Assembly: GCA_023014485.1 (NCBI GenBank)
Contig: JAJOZX010000088.1
Coordinates: 860,001-924,000, forward strand
From: Bathynomus jamesi
Lineage: Eukaryota; Arthropoda; Malacostraca; Isopoda; Cirolanidae
Direction: 5' to 3'
Length of the DNA stretch: 64,000 nucleotides
Positions 34,672 to 46,026 of this stretch are shown one piece after another. A program made the position numbers and the translations under genes. The first letter of the stretch is position 1. Each line of letters opens with the position of its first letter. The notes beneath the pieces were generated by a model. It worked only from the letters and a program-made list of their open reading frames with translations, was not told the DNA's origin and did no database searches.

Positions 34672-36056
34672 GGGTGTCCATTAAATATGGGACCCGAAAG
34701 AAAATTCAATAATTTGTAAAGTTTTAATCCTACAGAAAAAATACATATATCATTAGAAAGAGGAAACATTTAGATTTAATACGCTTTCTTATTTTTTTTA
34801 AATAATATCTTTTAAATGACCTCCATTACGCCTAGAACATTCATGAACTCTCGTGAGCATGCTTCGCATGACATCAGAAAGGACGTCAGATCCGATCGAT
34901 TCGATTTCTTCAGAGATATTGCGTTTTAGGTCTTGGAGTGTTCTTGGATCATTTCTATACACTTTATTTTTCAAATATCTCCACAAAAAATAGTCAAGGG
35001 GGGAAAGATCAGGTGATCGGGCCGGCCACTCAATATCTCCAAATCTTGAAATTACTCTTTTGGAAAGTGATTCCTTAAAATATCCATGCAAGTCCTTGAT
35101 GTATGGCACGTACCGCCATCTTGTTGAAACCAACAATTATCCAGTTGTAGCTCAGAGATCTTTGGAACGAGAAAATCACGTTACAAATTCTCATAACGTT
35201 GGGAACTAACAGTTACAGCATTGCCATTTCATCTTCAAAAAAATATGGTCCTATGACTGTTGAAGCAGTTATTCCACACCAAACAGTTACACGTTCAGAA
35301 TGAAGAGGGACTTCAGTAATTACTTGTGGATTATCAATGGACCAAGTTCTAAAATTTTGTTTATTTACTGGGCAGTTTAAATAAAAATGTGCCTCGTCTG
35401 AAGTTATCAAGTTAGCAATGAAATCTGGTGCACCTGAAATCTTTTGTTCAAACCAATGTGAAAAACGCATTCTTCTTTCATGATCTCCCTCTCGAAGTTG
35501 CTGGACTACCTGACATTTATATGGATAAACTTGTAAATCAACTCTTAACATTTTTCGTACAGTCGATTTTCCTATTTCAAGTTGTTGCGACAGTTTTCTG
35601 ACGGATTTATTAGGATTTTCACGCAATAAATGTTGCAGTGTTTCAATGTTCCCTTGTGTTCGTTGCGATCGGGGTCTCCCCGTTTGTCTCTTCTTTACAA
35701 TACTGCCGTTTTCATTTAAATTCCGATAACATCTGTAAATTACCTTTTTCGATGGAGAACTATGCACATTGAAATGCAATTTGAAATTTCTCTGAGCTGT
35801 AATCACACTTTTGTTGCACTTAAAGTACTGCTTCGTAACGTACACGAGATTCTCGTTTGTCCAGTGCTCCATCTTGAATGGGAGGTAACATTTCATCTCG
35901 GTTAAGTTCTGCATATTTATGTTTAAGCATGAATGAACATGAATCATATTAAATCTAAATTTTCCCTCTTTCTAATGATATATGTATTTTTTCTGTAGGA
36001 TTAAAACTTTACAAATTATTGAATTTTCTTTCGGGTCCCATATTTAATGGACACCC
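34672..36056 (-). mobile_element. DD41D mariner with long terminal repeats
   Basis: Inverted terminal repeats GGGTGTCCATTAAATATGGG extend about 110 bp with near-perfect pairing (34672-34785 and 35943-36056). They include TTTTAATCCTACAGAAAAAA. Length is 1385 bp. It lies inside another mariner-like end. TA follows the right end, but the left flank reads CT. Confidence 0.85.
34798..35872 (-). pseudogene. DD41D transposase, frameshifted
   Basis: ATG at 35872 gives MEHWTNENLVYVTKQYF, then a helix-turn-helix region with KKRQTGRPRSQRTQG. The first Asp is in LITSDEAHFYL. A frameshift near 35213 separates FQQDGG (second Asp). A further frameshift lies near 35080. IEWPARSPDLSPLDYFLW carries the third Asp, 41 residues after the second when both frames are followed. 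It is closest to the DD41D group and distinct in sequence from the intact copy at 7372. Confidence 0.85.
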
Positions 36057-36057
36057 T

Positions 36058-36185
36058 ACGCCTCGGTGGTGTAATGGTTAGCGTCGCTGACTACAGATCC
36101 ATCGGTCCCGGGATCGAGACCCGGTGACAGCAGCCGGCGCGCAGCAAAACCCAGCTGCTCATCCTTCCACACAATAAATAAAGTG
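36058..36185 (+). repeat. tRNA-derived SINE unit 1
   Basis: CCTCGGTGGTGTAATGGTTA resembles a tRNA 5' half with an A box. CCGGGATCGAGACCCGG forms a perfect 5-bp T-arm with a B-box-like loop. The downstream tail is unrelated to a tRNA and carries AATAAATAAA. It directly abuts the end of the DD41D element. Confidence 0.65.
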
Positions 36186-36194
36186 ACTAGTAGA

Positions 36195-36345
36195 TAAATG
36201 GGTACCTGGGTGTCCTAGTGGTTAAGACGCTGGGCTGCTGGTGGGGCGTGGTTCGGAATCCACGTTAAACTGTAGGTCTAAGGTGGAGTGAAAAGCTTGA
36301 CCTTCGTCAGAATGAACAATTCGGGCGGAAGCAAATCAAAGGTTA
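36195..36345 (+). repeat. tRNA-derived SINE unit 2
   Basis: GTGTCCTAGTGGTTAAGACG gives an A box and GGTTCGGAATCCACG a good B box at the normal spacing. A body with GAACAATTCGGGCGGAAGC follows. A similar body segment (ATTATTCGGGCTGAAGG) follows the SINE at 62527, so the two may share a tail family. Confidence 0.65.
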
Positions 36346-36762
36346 CAAAGGTATATATACTGTATATTATTCATCAGTGCAATCATAGTTTAAATGAAAG
36401 TATGAAAAGCTAAACATCTTTTCACATAGAGCACCATTCCGCCCATACCCCCATTTCAGCGTTCGAGCAACTCACAGCAGCATTGCCAAGCATATAGGGG
36501 TTCAAAGTACTGTCGAGGGTTTCGTACGTGGTTCATCACCACTAAAAGCAACAATAGTCTGTGTTAGCCCAGTTAAAAGAACATCCATATCCATATTCAA
36601 TTTACTGCAATTTTTGTTAATTTGTATTGCAGACACCTCCATTTATTATCAGTCCTGGTGTATAATTCTTCAGGAGAAAGATGCACTACAGGGTTGTGTT
36701 TCCTCTCTAAAGTAGCACAAATTTACCTGTAACAATCACATTCATACTCAGACTACCTCAGG

Positions 36763-36794
<32 letters not shown>

Positions 36795-36799
36795 ATATA
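36346..36799. other. Unassigned interval
   Basis: No gene or repeat end recognised. It ends in (TA)n. Confidence 0.4.
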
Positions 36800-37190
36800 C
36801 TGTCGCTCATAAGTATTCGTACAGAGAAATATTTCAGTTATATTCGTTTTCATCTTTTGTACCATGTACAGAATAATCATGAAAAGTTTACTGTTACGTT
36901 TGAAAAAATGTAACCAATAAAAAAATTATTTAAACTCCAACATATACTGTAAAACATCAAAGAATTTGATGAAAATTTAAAAAAATGTTAAAATGCAAAC
37001 GTTTTCGTACATTTACTTCCAAAATTATTTAATACTTTGTGTGTCCACCTTTTGCTTGAATGACTTCACTGATTCGTTTTGGGTATTTTTCTCTAAGATT
37101 TCGGCATCTCTCAGTAGAAAGCTTAGTCTATTCTTCTGAAGAAAATTGCTGCAATTCACTCAGATTCGAAGGGAAAGAATCGACCAATCA
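36800..37190 (-). mobile_element. Tc1-like element fragment
   Basis: CTGTCGCTCATAAGTATTCG after (TA)n resembles a Tc1 terminal repeat. On the minus strand, the transposase C-terminus reads KRISEVIQAKGGHTKY and stops near 37030, a typical Tc1-like ending. A stop breaks the upstream residues near 37132. The rest of the transposase is missing. Confidence 0.7.
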
Positions 37191-37565
37191 CGGAGACGGA
37201 TTTGAAGGCTGGGTTTTCAGTCTTGGGTCTAAGACACACACTTTAGCGTGGGCCTGGTGTTACAGGTAGGACGTTGTGTCCTGCATTTATTATTAAAATG
37301 TAGTTTTAAACGAATTGTAAAATATATTATTAAGAGTTGTCTCTCCCTGCGTACATTCCCGTGCAACCGTGTATCTCACTCCGCCTCTCCCAGGCATTAT
37401 ACCTGTTTTAATTAAACAAATCATTTAAATAGTTAAAACTCGTTATTCCAAAATTTCCCCTTTTTGTTTCAAATGTTGGCATGCTCCGTGCTCTTGTCTC
37501 GGTCCAAGCTCTAGAATCTAGATTTGGTGTGAATCAGTAGAAGCAAGTACAAATAAAAAATTCAC

Positions 37566-37651
<86 letters not shown>
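37191..37651. other. Unassigned interval with long (TA)n
   Basis: No gene seen. (TA)n occupies 37569-37651, adjoining the next transposon. Confidence 0.4.
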
Positions 37652-37653
<2 letters not shown>

Positions 37654-38253
37654 GGGTAGACGAAAAAAACCTGGACACTTTTGTTTTTCCTACAAATTTC
37701 AAACTAGTGAAGCTAATACACTCAAATTAGTACAAGATATAGCCAATAGTATGGTTATCATGTGCTGAAAACCTCAGTCAATTATCTTTGGCCGTTTCTT
37801 AATTATAAAAAATTTAACTTGACGAATTTTTGATGGCGAACATTTCTGAATTCATAAAAAGTGAAGAATGGCCACCAAATTCTCCTGACTTAAATTCTCT
37901 GGATTACTTCGTGTGGAATGAGCTGAAGTCATTGGTGTACCATGGTTGCAGGGAACCATTTTCAAACCTGGAAGCACTTAGACAAAGAACTGAGGTTGTT
38001 TGGCCTATGGTGTCCCAAGACAAAATCAAGTCATCCATAGATCGGTGGAAAAGGAGAGTACTGGCCGTAATTCAAGAAAATGGGGGACCAATACGACATC
38101 AATTTCAATAGGGTAAATTTTATGGGTTCCATTGAAATTTTTAACACATGATAACTATACTATTGGCTACATCTTGTACTAATTTGGGTGTATTAGCTTC
38201 ACTAGTTTGAAATTTGTAGGAAAATCAAGTGTCCATGTTTTTTTCGTCCACCC

Positions 38254-38255
<2 letters not shown>
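37652..38255 (+). mobile_element. Deletion derivative of the DD37D element
   Basis: Both ends match the 29865 element (CCGGGTAGACG left, CGTCCACCCGG right) and touch TATA. The inside carries only the transposase C-terminal third (37830-38111, SPDLNSLDYFVWNELK to QENGGPIRHQFQ) in plus orientation. The part before it jumps from the N-terminal flank into the C-terminal coding region, so about 1 kb is deleted. It would need a transposase from a complete copy to move. Confidence 0.85.
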
Positions 38256-38304
<49 letters not shown>

Positions 38305-38307
<3 letters not shown>

Positions 38308-38976
38308 TGGTGGACTGGATATCCGCATCTGCATCCGCACTTCTGACTGCAGTTTACAATTAAATTAGCTTATAAAGTAGCTTATAAGGCCCAGTCATGC
38401 ACATTTCATGTAAAGTATTATTATTAATGAACAACAAATATATAAACCTCAAAATATAAATACCATTAAATCAACAAACACTGCCTGTGCCGCTGTGCGT
38501 ATTCCACTGATTTTTTTTTTCACAGCAACACAGTAACTTTTCAGAATGAAATTGTTCGTATAAGATCAAGCAGTCTATCGTGTTTCGAACAAGATTATTG
38601 TAAAGAAAAAAAATAGTAAATTCTTTAGCAAAAATAAAAATGCTAATTTTCTATAGCAAACACATTGCAAAATTTGCACAGTTTCTAAAATTAGCAATTG
38701 AAAATTGAATGAAACTTGTTTCATTGAATTTTCTGTGGCTGAAACTCTTGAGAAAGTTATTATTTTTATCATAATGAAATCATTAATATTAATTTTAATT
38801 CTTATGCATTGCCTGCCATAATAGTAATATCACGAAATTTGAAAAATTATCTCACATATTCATAATTCTATATTATATTGATAGATTAACTAAATATCCG
38901 CATCCGCGTCCGCGGATATTGAAATTAAAAATCCGCATCCGCAGATGTTGAAAAACTGACATCCCGTCCACCACTA
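38305..38976. mobile_element. hAT-like MITE with ATCCGC arrays
   Basis: Ends are TAGTGGTGGACTGGATATCC and, inverted, TAGTGGTGGACGGGATGTCA. Hexamers of the form ATCCGC lie just inside both ends, most densely at 38898-38945. About 672 bp, non-coding apart from short chance frames, flanked by (TA)n. The architecture resembles the coding hAT element at 55706. Confidence 0.7.
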
Positions 38977-38978
38977 AT

Positions 38979-39034
<56 letters not shown>

Positions 39035-39493
39035 CAGTAATCACTATAACTCAATGCAAATGCAACACCAAATCATATTATAGTTTAATATTCCCGTATA
39101 AAATCTTATTAAGTCCTTATTTTCAAAATAAAATTGAGTAGGGAAAATGTTATTTAAACTCTTTAATTAATTTAAAAGTAGACCCTCATTCAACCAATAA
39201 ATCCAATAGCGGGTTATTCGCACTATTCGAGTTTGGCGCTATCAGTGAGGCGGTTTCCGAGGCACAGACAGTGCAATGAATATCAATTAAGAAGGGATTA
39301 ACGAAAAGCTAACGAAGAATTCACGTTTAAAGCACGTTTTACGGGTTCATGAGCGGTTCACCGAAATTATGGGTCATTTGCCGAAGTGAAATATAGGCGA
39401 AATGCGTGACAAGACTGAAATAAGCAAAGAAAAAAGAAATCTGCGAAAGAGATCAAAATTCCTGATTAAAAATTAGCCACGAACTTTATAATA
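38977..39493. other. Unassigned interval
   Basis: Begins with (TA)n. No gene or repeat family was recognised in the rest. Confidence 0.4.
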
Positions 39494-40863
39494 CGAGGGC
39501 CACTCAATATATTTTGCCCCACCTTTTTTTTCTTTCCAAGTTTCCTTGTAAGTTCCGGAAATTTTGGACACAAGTAGTTACATACCTTTTTTACAAGTTT
39601 TTATTTTTCCACATAGTCTCCATCCTTTTCTATGGCTTTCCTCCACCTCGAAATAAGGATCTGTATTCCTTGCTGGTAAAAGTCCGCTGGGTTCCGCTGG
39701 AGCCACCTCTTAACCTCCTCAACAACCTCATCGTCACTCTGAAACTTTCTTCCACGAATAGCATCCTTCATTGGCCCAAACAAATGGAAGTCTGAAGGTG
39801 CCAGATCAGGGCTGTATGGAGGGTGGGATAACAGAGTCAAACGCATTTTTGTGATGGCCTCTCTTGTTTGCAAACTGTTGTGTGGTCTTGCGTTATCGTG
39901 TAAAAGAAGGACGTGTTCCAGATTTCTCTCCGATCGAACTCGCTTTATACATCTTTGGAGTCTCTGTACGGTAGCAATATGCCTCTGAGTTGATTGTTTG
40001 TCCTTTCTTCATAATGTCCACCAGAATCACCCCTTTCATGTCCCAGAAGATGGTGGCCATAGCGTTTCCTGCAGTGGGAGCCATTTTGAACTTTTTCTTG
40101 TGTGGGAAGTCTGCGTGATGCCACTCCATGGATTGGCGTTTTGTTTCAGGTTCAAAGTGGTGTACCCAAGTATCATCCCCAGTCACAATTCGTGAAAGGA
40201 AGTCATCCTTTTCTGTCTCGTATCGAACCAACAACTCAGAAGCAATTTCTTTTCTTTGGGCTTTGTGATCATCAGTCAGTTGGCGAGAAACAAACCATGA
40301 ACACACTTTTGAGTATCCCGGTTGCTGAATTATCGTATTCACACTTCCTTCACTAATTTCTAGCTCCAGTGATAGCTCCTTGTATGTGACGCGCCGATTT
40401 GATCGAATGCTACTGTTAGCACGTTGCACAGTGTGAGATGTCACAGCCGATGCCGGGCGACCGCTGCGTGGCTCATCATCGAGACTGGATCTCCCTCTCT
40501 CCGATGATCTCGCTCGTTTAGACCAGCGTTCAACTGTGCTTCGATTAACATCATATCCGTAAACATTTTGGAGACGTTTGTGAATATTTTCAACTGTTTC
40601 CTTCTCTGCGGTTAAGAACTCGATAACAGGTCTCTGTTTACGACGCACATCACTGTCAGACGCCATTTTCGAAACTGTGTTAACCATCGGTTTTATAGAA
40701 GGGCGTTTAAAGGCGGTTTTATACAAGGAGGGGAGGTTCAAACTGGAAAAATCCGGTTATGTGAAGCACAGAAAGTTCAAACGTACGGCCCAAAAGACAT
40801 TTCAGCCCATGGCCTATTATTTAGCTAAGAAAAGAGGGTGGGGCAAAATATATTGAGTGCCCC
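39494..40863 (-). mobile_element. Mariner DD34D element with TA duplications
   Basis: Terminal repeats share CACTCAATATATTTTGCCCC, with CGAGGGC at the left end and GAGTGCCCC at the right end. TA lies directly outside both ends (39492-39493 and 40864-40865). The length is 1370 bp with one damaged transposase on the minus strand. Confidence 0.9.
39601..40666 (-). pseudogene. Mariner DD34D transposase, frameshifted
   Basis: ATG at 40666 (MASDSDVRRKQRPVIEFL) is chosen over an upstream one that lies near the terminal repeat. Helix-turn-helix regions hold RSTVERWSKR and DEPRSGRPASAV. The first Asp is in VTGDDTWVHHFEP. The frame is broken near 39895-39985, just before HDNARPHN (second Asp). The rest (39601-39873) has PPYSPDLAPSDFHLFG, and the spacing to the final Asp is 34 residues. 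The C-terminus WRKAIEKDGDYVEK is present. Frameshifts make it inactive. Confidence 0.88.
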
Positions 40864-40865
40864 TA

Positions 40866-41166
40866 GTGTGTTTTTTGACGTACCTTTGTACTCATTCCTT
40901 ACCTATAATTCGCTTTTGTCTGAATCATATATGAAAATCAAGTTGAATTCAAACTTTTGATAAAAGTCTTCTTTAACGGAAGTGTTTGCCATAATAAACT
41001 TTGATTATGATACTCGTATGGGCAATTGGGCATACGAGCAAGGGCAATCAAAGCTGAATTTATCGATGCATTTTGAGTTTCCTAAATGAGTTACATAAAG
41101 AAGAACACTCTTTCAAACTTCTGTAGTTTAAAACACAGCCTTTTCTGGAATTTAGAGAAAGGACAT

Positions 41167-41231
<65 letters not shown>

Positions 41232-41709
41232 GATAATTGCAGAGATAATATAATTTTTTATACAAAACTTTTTACTAATGATTGCAATACAGAATGCGAT
41301 TTTAGAGTGTAAAACTAAAAAGTTGAGTTGTATGATTAGAAAACTTCTGTTGTTTCAACATTATAAGATTCAGTTTTTTCATTTATAAAACTGAAGGATA
41401 AATATCAAAGGAAGTTAAAAAAAAATAACTGCAAAATATGTTAGCATTTCCAAAAGTAATTTAAAGTTTAGTTGTATTTAGGATTCATTATAATAATCTT
41501 ATTTAATATTATTCATTCTTTGTCATTATGGCTCAGATTAAGTTTAATAAAAGTCGTTGCATTGCGCGTTGATTGTGCAAAGGGAAAGATATGCGGATGA
41601 GAGAAGATACTACAGACATACACAAACAAATACACACAGTGTGTGTATGTGTGTGTGTGTGTGTCCTAGGAAATGTTTAAAAATGTAGCAAATTTTGTAG
41701 GGTAACCGA

Positions 41710-41764
<55 letters not shown>

Positions 41765-42738
41765 TTTAGATATATAAATATATAAAATTTAATCTTATCG
41801 CACTTGTGCATAATATTTAATTTTGTATATCCCTTGGATGTTCTCTGGATAGCTCTTGATATGCTCTTTCTTTGCGATCATGTGTTACACCAAATTATAT
41901 GATCATTTCTCTTTATGTGATTATACAAGTAGTATGCAAGTTATAAGATTCGACGCGAAATGATGCATATGTCATTTGCAATAGGCCTACACTCATCCAG
42001 ATTGCTAATATCCTCTCTGATTAAAAAAAAAATCACTCTGACTGGATGACAAAATCAATAGCTTTCTCAAAAATTCCTCGATGAAAATAAAATATTCAAA
42101 CGAATTTGTAATAATTCACACTCTTCTGAATCTTCTTCTGGTATTTTATATATACTGTCCTCCCATCCCCCACCTTACAAAATTTATTCTTTTCAGACCC
42201 ATCCTTTCAACCTACAAGAACCATATTTATCACTTAGTTAAGTTCCTCATACCATTCATGAGCCATCGCTTAACTAATTAATAATACACAGTAAAAATCT
42301 CCTTTGAATTTTCCAGAGAAATATAAGTCACCAACGAAGATAAGTTGTTCATGTACAGCTTTGGCAGCGAATCACTTCATACCAGCAAACCTATCACTGA
42401 AGCCACTAATATTTGCATTGACAAGCTATTTCATTACCACAACAAAAGAATAATGAAAGTAAACTCGAGTTTCACAAGTTCCTCCCTCTCCCTTCAGAGG
42501 CTTGACAAAGGTAAATAGACACCACGATGATTTTCCTCAAGAACAAATGGCAAAACTCATAATGGAGTGCCAGAATGTGTGTCAGCTTTACATAATGCAG
42601 TGGGGAAAGCAACATAATTCTAAATATATTGATTCAATAAATGTGTTATTATTTAGAGACTTTTATTATCAAATCAAAAACTATGAAACAACCCTCTGTA
42701 CATCGTATGTATATTTAATTTTCTATGAAGAGTTAAAC
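40866..42738. other. Gene-free interval with microsatellites
   Basis: (TA)n and (GT)n at 41167-41231, (GT)n at 41638-41663 and a long (GT)n at 41713-41763. The remainder is AT-rich with only short frames. Nothing else is recognised. Confidence 0.5.
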
Positions 42739-42930
42739 CAGGGGTGTCCAACCTTTTTTCATGAAGGGCCATATTTCAATTAATGACCTACACCGAGGGC
42801 CAATGTGCACATTTTAGATGAAAAAAAAATTTTAAATTAAATTTTATTGAAATAAAATATGACATTAGATAATGAATTTTCAGTATCCGCCAGCCGGGCC
42901 TGATACAAATCTTTGGCGGGCCGGACTCTG
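42739..42930. mobile_element. Partial hAT-like MITE
   Basis: CAGGGGTGTCCAACC starts at 42739, with GGGCC blocks inside (GAAGGGCCATA, CGAGGGCCAATG, GGCGGGCCGGA), a pattern common in hAT MITEs. The matching right end is missing, so it is truncated. Confidence 0.6.
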
Positions 42931-42985
42931 ATGATTAAATTACTTTAAATGATTAAATGACTTTAAATGATTAAATGACACTACT
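42931..42985. repeat. 18-bp tandem repeat
   Basis: Three copies of ATGATTAAATGACTTTAA-like units lie directly behind the truncated MITE. Confidence 0.6.
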
Positions 42986-43329
42986 AATATGTTTTGACTC
43001 TGCGATATTATCGTGTGGGTAATTATATCGAAAAAATAATCTAAGTCATAAATTTTCTTCAGTGCAAGTGTTTTATGTTTATCATAAGAAATATACTTGT
43101 TGGCGACTGTTGTCACTTCAGTAGTGGTAATGTTGCTGTCTCGTCACTCAACAGTTTATTTTAATATTCCATTATATCTCTTGATAGTGCGTGCGTGCGA
43201 TTTGCTCTGGTTCAGATTTTCATTTTCACGTCGACTCGCTGATTGTTAATATGGAGATCACCATTTCTTTGGTTAACATGATTAAAGGTCTTGCCTATAG
43301 TGCTGTGAGTAACACTTAGGAAGAAAACC

Positions 43330-45030
43330 TTTCTAAACTTTTTCGCAATAGCCTCTTACAATTAAAAAGAGATGGTAATCTCCATATTCTAAAGTAGACA
43401 AGTCTAACATCATAGTTATTATGGACAAAGATGAATACTTCAGAAAAATAAACGATCTTTTCCAGGACCCCACCACATACAGAAAGCTTAGGAACAACCC
43501 GCAGGATGACGTCATTAAATCATTCCATATTGGCCTGAAACGTATCCTCAAAAAATCATAACGACTTAATTCCGCTTTTCACATCCACTTCGCCTTCTCT
43601 TCCCTACCTTTACGGTCTTTTAAAAACCCACACACCTGGCAGCCCTATGCGACTTATTATTAGCTCTGTGGGTTCTATTACTTACAAATTCTCCAAATGG
43701 TTGTCAAAGTTTTGTTCTCCATTCTCGGAACTATCTCTGATTCACATATAAAATATTCCATGCATCTTACTGAAAAACTGAATAATATATGCTTTGAAAC
43801 CAACAGATTTTTGGAATGGCCATGGATAATCCTTTGTCGCCTCTCCTCTCCAATATTTATATGGAATTTTTTGAGATAATTTACTGTACAGCCCGAGAAT
43901 CCTGGGGGTTGGCATCTCATGGTTGAGGTACGTCGACGATATTTTGTGTATCTGCCTTATAAGATGTGACTTGGATGACTTCCTCGTTCATTTAAATAAT
44001 GAAGTCCCCTCCATTAAGTTTACTTTAGAAGTGGAACAAAACAACTCACTCCCATTTTTGGATGTACGTGTACATAGGGAGAGCACAGGTTTTAAGTTTT
44101 AAAAACAAACAATTTGTCCTCTCTACACTTTTACTCTGGACGGACATGGCACCCCCATTAAGAAGGCCACAGTCTCCGTGCGCTTAGGATCGCCAGCCCG
44201 GAATACATGGATACTGAGTAAGAAAAACTCAACAATAATGGAAGAAATTTGCATTAACCACCTGCTTTTTTTGGAATCTTGCCTTAACAAGGCAAAATGA
44301 ACCTTCTATCGTGTGAATAATAACCCTCGTACTTTGTCGAAGAATATTTTAGTACTCCATTTTTTCCAGGCTTCTTAGGCACTGCTAATGTACTTAAACT
44401 TTTAATCATTAATATAGTATTTCCATATGGCAATATTATGAAAAATGTCATAATGAAGAATAGTCCTACTAACAATTCAGGCATTATCTATAAACTTGGT
44501 TGTGAACGATGTGACTCTTTTTACAATGGGCAGACGGGTAAAGATATGAATACATGTGTAAAGCAACATCAATATTCCGTTAGAACGAGAGAGTCGTCGA
44601 ACGCCCTTTTTGTCCATTTGTCAGAGTTGTCCCGTTGCATTGATTGGAATAATTCTTCAATTTTGTTTCACTCAACCAACACTGTTAATGGAAACATTCT
44701 TGAGTCTGACAGACTAACATTATTCAACTTACAAAATTTTTCAACCTTAGCCAGGGCCTTTTTTCGCTCTATTCTGTTATTTTGAATTTTTTCAGATCAG
44801 ATTTAGATCAGAAGGGCAAGGTGCTAAAACTGTGGTAACTTTTCGACGTGTACTGTATGCTCATCCTCCAATATTTTCGGCACCAATCATATCATTTTTG
44901 TTTTCTTTATGAACTGTATATAGTCTCGATCTTGTTATTAATTTCAGTGTTCCTGAGGATGTTATTAGACAAAAGCGCTTGAGCACTATTTCGTGTTTTA
45001 ATTTTCCTTCGTGGTATTTTCATCATATAT
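43330..45030 (+). mobile_element. Penelope-like element, decayed
   Basis: Reverse transcriptase pieces are followed by a GIY-YIG nuclease and the characteristic tail beginning GTTCCTGAGGATGTTATTAG at about 44949, ending in (TA)n. The 5' limit is not clear. Position 1-580 of the window ends in the same tail. Confidence 0.85.
43405..44785 (+). pseudogene. Penelope-like polyprotein: reverse transcriptase plus GIY-YIG
   Basis: The RT begins with VIIMDKDEYFRKINDLFQDP. PSLPYLYGLLKTH and MRLIISSVGSITYKFSKWL follow in another frame (about 43600-43705). DNPLSPLLSNIYMEFFE comes next (about 43820-43875) and the catalytic YVDD is at 43929-43940. FTLEVEQNNSLPFLDV closes the RT region. After more frameshifts, the endonuclease at 44438-44785 has GIIYKLGCERC and FYNGQTGKD. 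An Asn sits where the family has the Ile of YIG, though the GQTG motif remains. A run ALFVHLSE matches the later helix. The reading frame changes at least four times, so it is dead. Confidence 0.88.
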
Positions 45031-45043
45031 ATATATATATATA

Positions 45044-45097
<54 letters not shown>

Positions 45098-45104
45098 CCA
45101 CATA

Positions 45105-45405
45105 CAGTATTGGGTGAATATAGCAGAGTTGCACTCAAATATTTAACAGTGCTTTAAAAAAACATATATTACAAATACAGTGCTTTAAAAAAACATATAT
45201 TACAAATATCCGATTTTATATTAAAATGTGCGCATTTTTAAAGCTCTTGCGGAACCAGAAGATAAAAGGCTTCGGCAAAAATATTTAAACAGAAAATGAC
45301 TTCCATCAGTACGCAACTTTTCTACCCCTGGAGAAAATGATAATCGGAAGTTTGTTTTTAGACTACTTTTCACTCCATCCTAATATATATATACATACAT
45401 ACACA

Positions 45406-45440
<35 letters not shown>

Positions 45441-45701
45441 GTATATAATAGGATGGAGTGAAAAGTAGTGTCTAAAAACAAACTTCCGATTATCATTTTC
45501 TCCAGGGGGTAGAAAAGTTTCGTACTGATGGAAGTCATTTTCTGTTTAAATATTTTTGCCGAAGCCTTTTATCTTCTGGTTCTGCAAGAGCTTTAAAAAT
45601 GCGCACATTTTAATATAAAATCGGATATTTGTAATATATGTTTTTTAAAGCACTGTTAAATAATTATTTGAGTGCAACTCTGCTATATTCACCCAATACT
45701 G
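45105..45701. mobile_element. Hairpin (foldback) element with TA duplications
   Basis: Two near-identical inverted arms of about 260-280 bp run from CAGTATTGGGTGAATATAGC at the left end to its complement at 45701. TA lies directly outside both ends (45103-45104 and 45702-45703). The centre (45386-45440) is a TA/GT microsatellite. The left arm has a 31-bp segment (ACAGTGCTTTAAAAAAACAT...) twice in tandem, the right arm once. It is non-coding. Ends and TA target suggest mobilisation by a Tc1/mariner-type enzyme. Confidence 0.85.
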
Positions 45702-45703
45702 TA

Positions 45704-46026
45704 CGTGAATGAATATACCCAGAACCTACCACGAGGAGGTGATTCACATCGGGTTCCATCCAATCCACCCGAACCTCCCTACCTTGGTGGATTGTCAGAG
45801 AATTTATTCAATCTTGTAATCTGATTTGGTGTTGAAATGAGGCATTATTTTTCTTGATCTTAAACGAGAGCGGATGAACCCATCTCTGTTCTTGGATCTG
45901 CAAACTGCTGCAGAATCTTCAGTAACAAGGCGTACTCCACGTTCAACAGCTTGAGTATGACAAGGTGGTTTATCAAACTCTAATTTTGGTGCGGCGCCTT
46001 CTTGATTTACACACTGTATCAGCTCC
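45704..46026. other. Unassigned flank
   Basis: Includes CCTACCACGAGGAGGTGATT at about 45724, which resembles the window's last bases (63962-63981). No gene seen. Confidence 0.4.
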
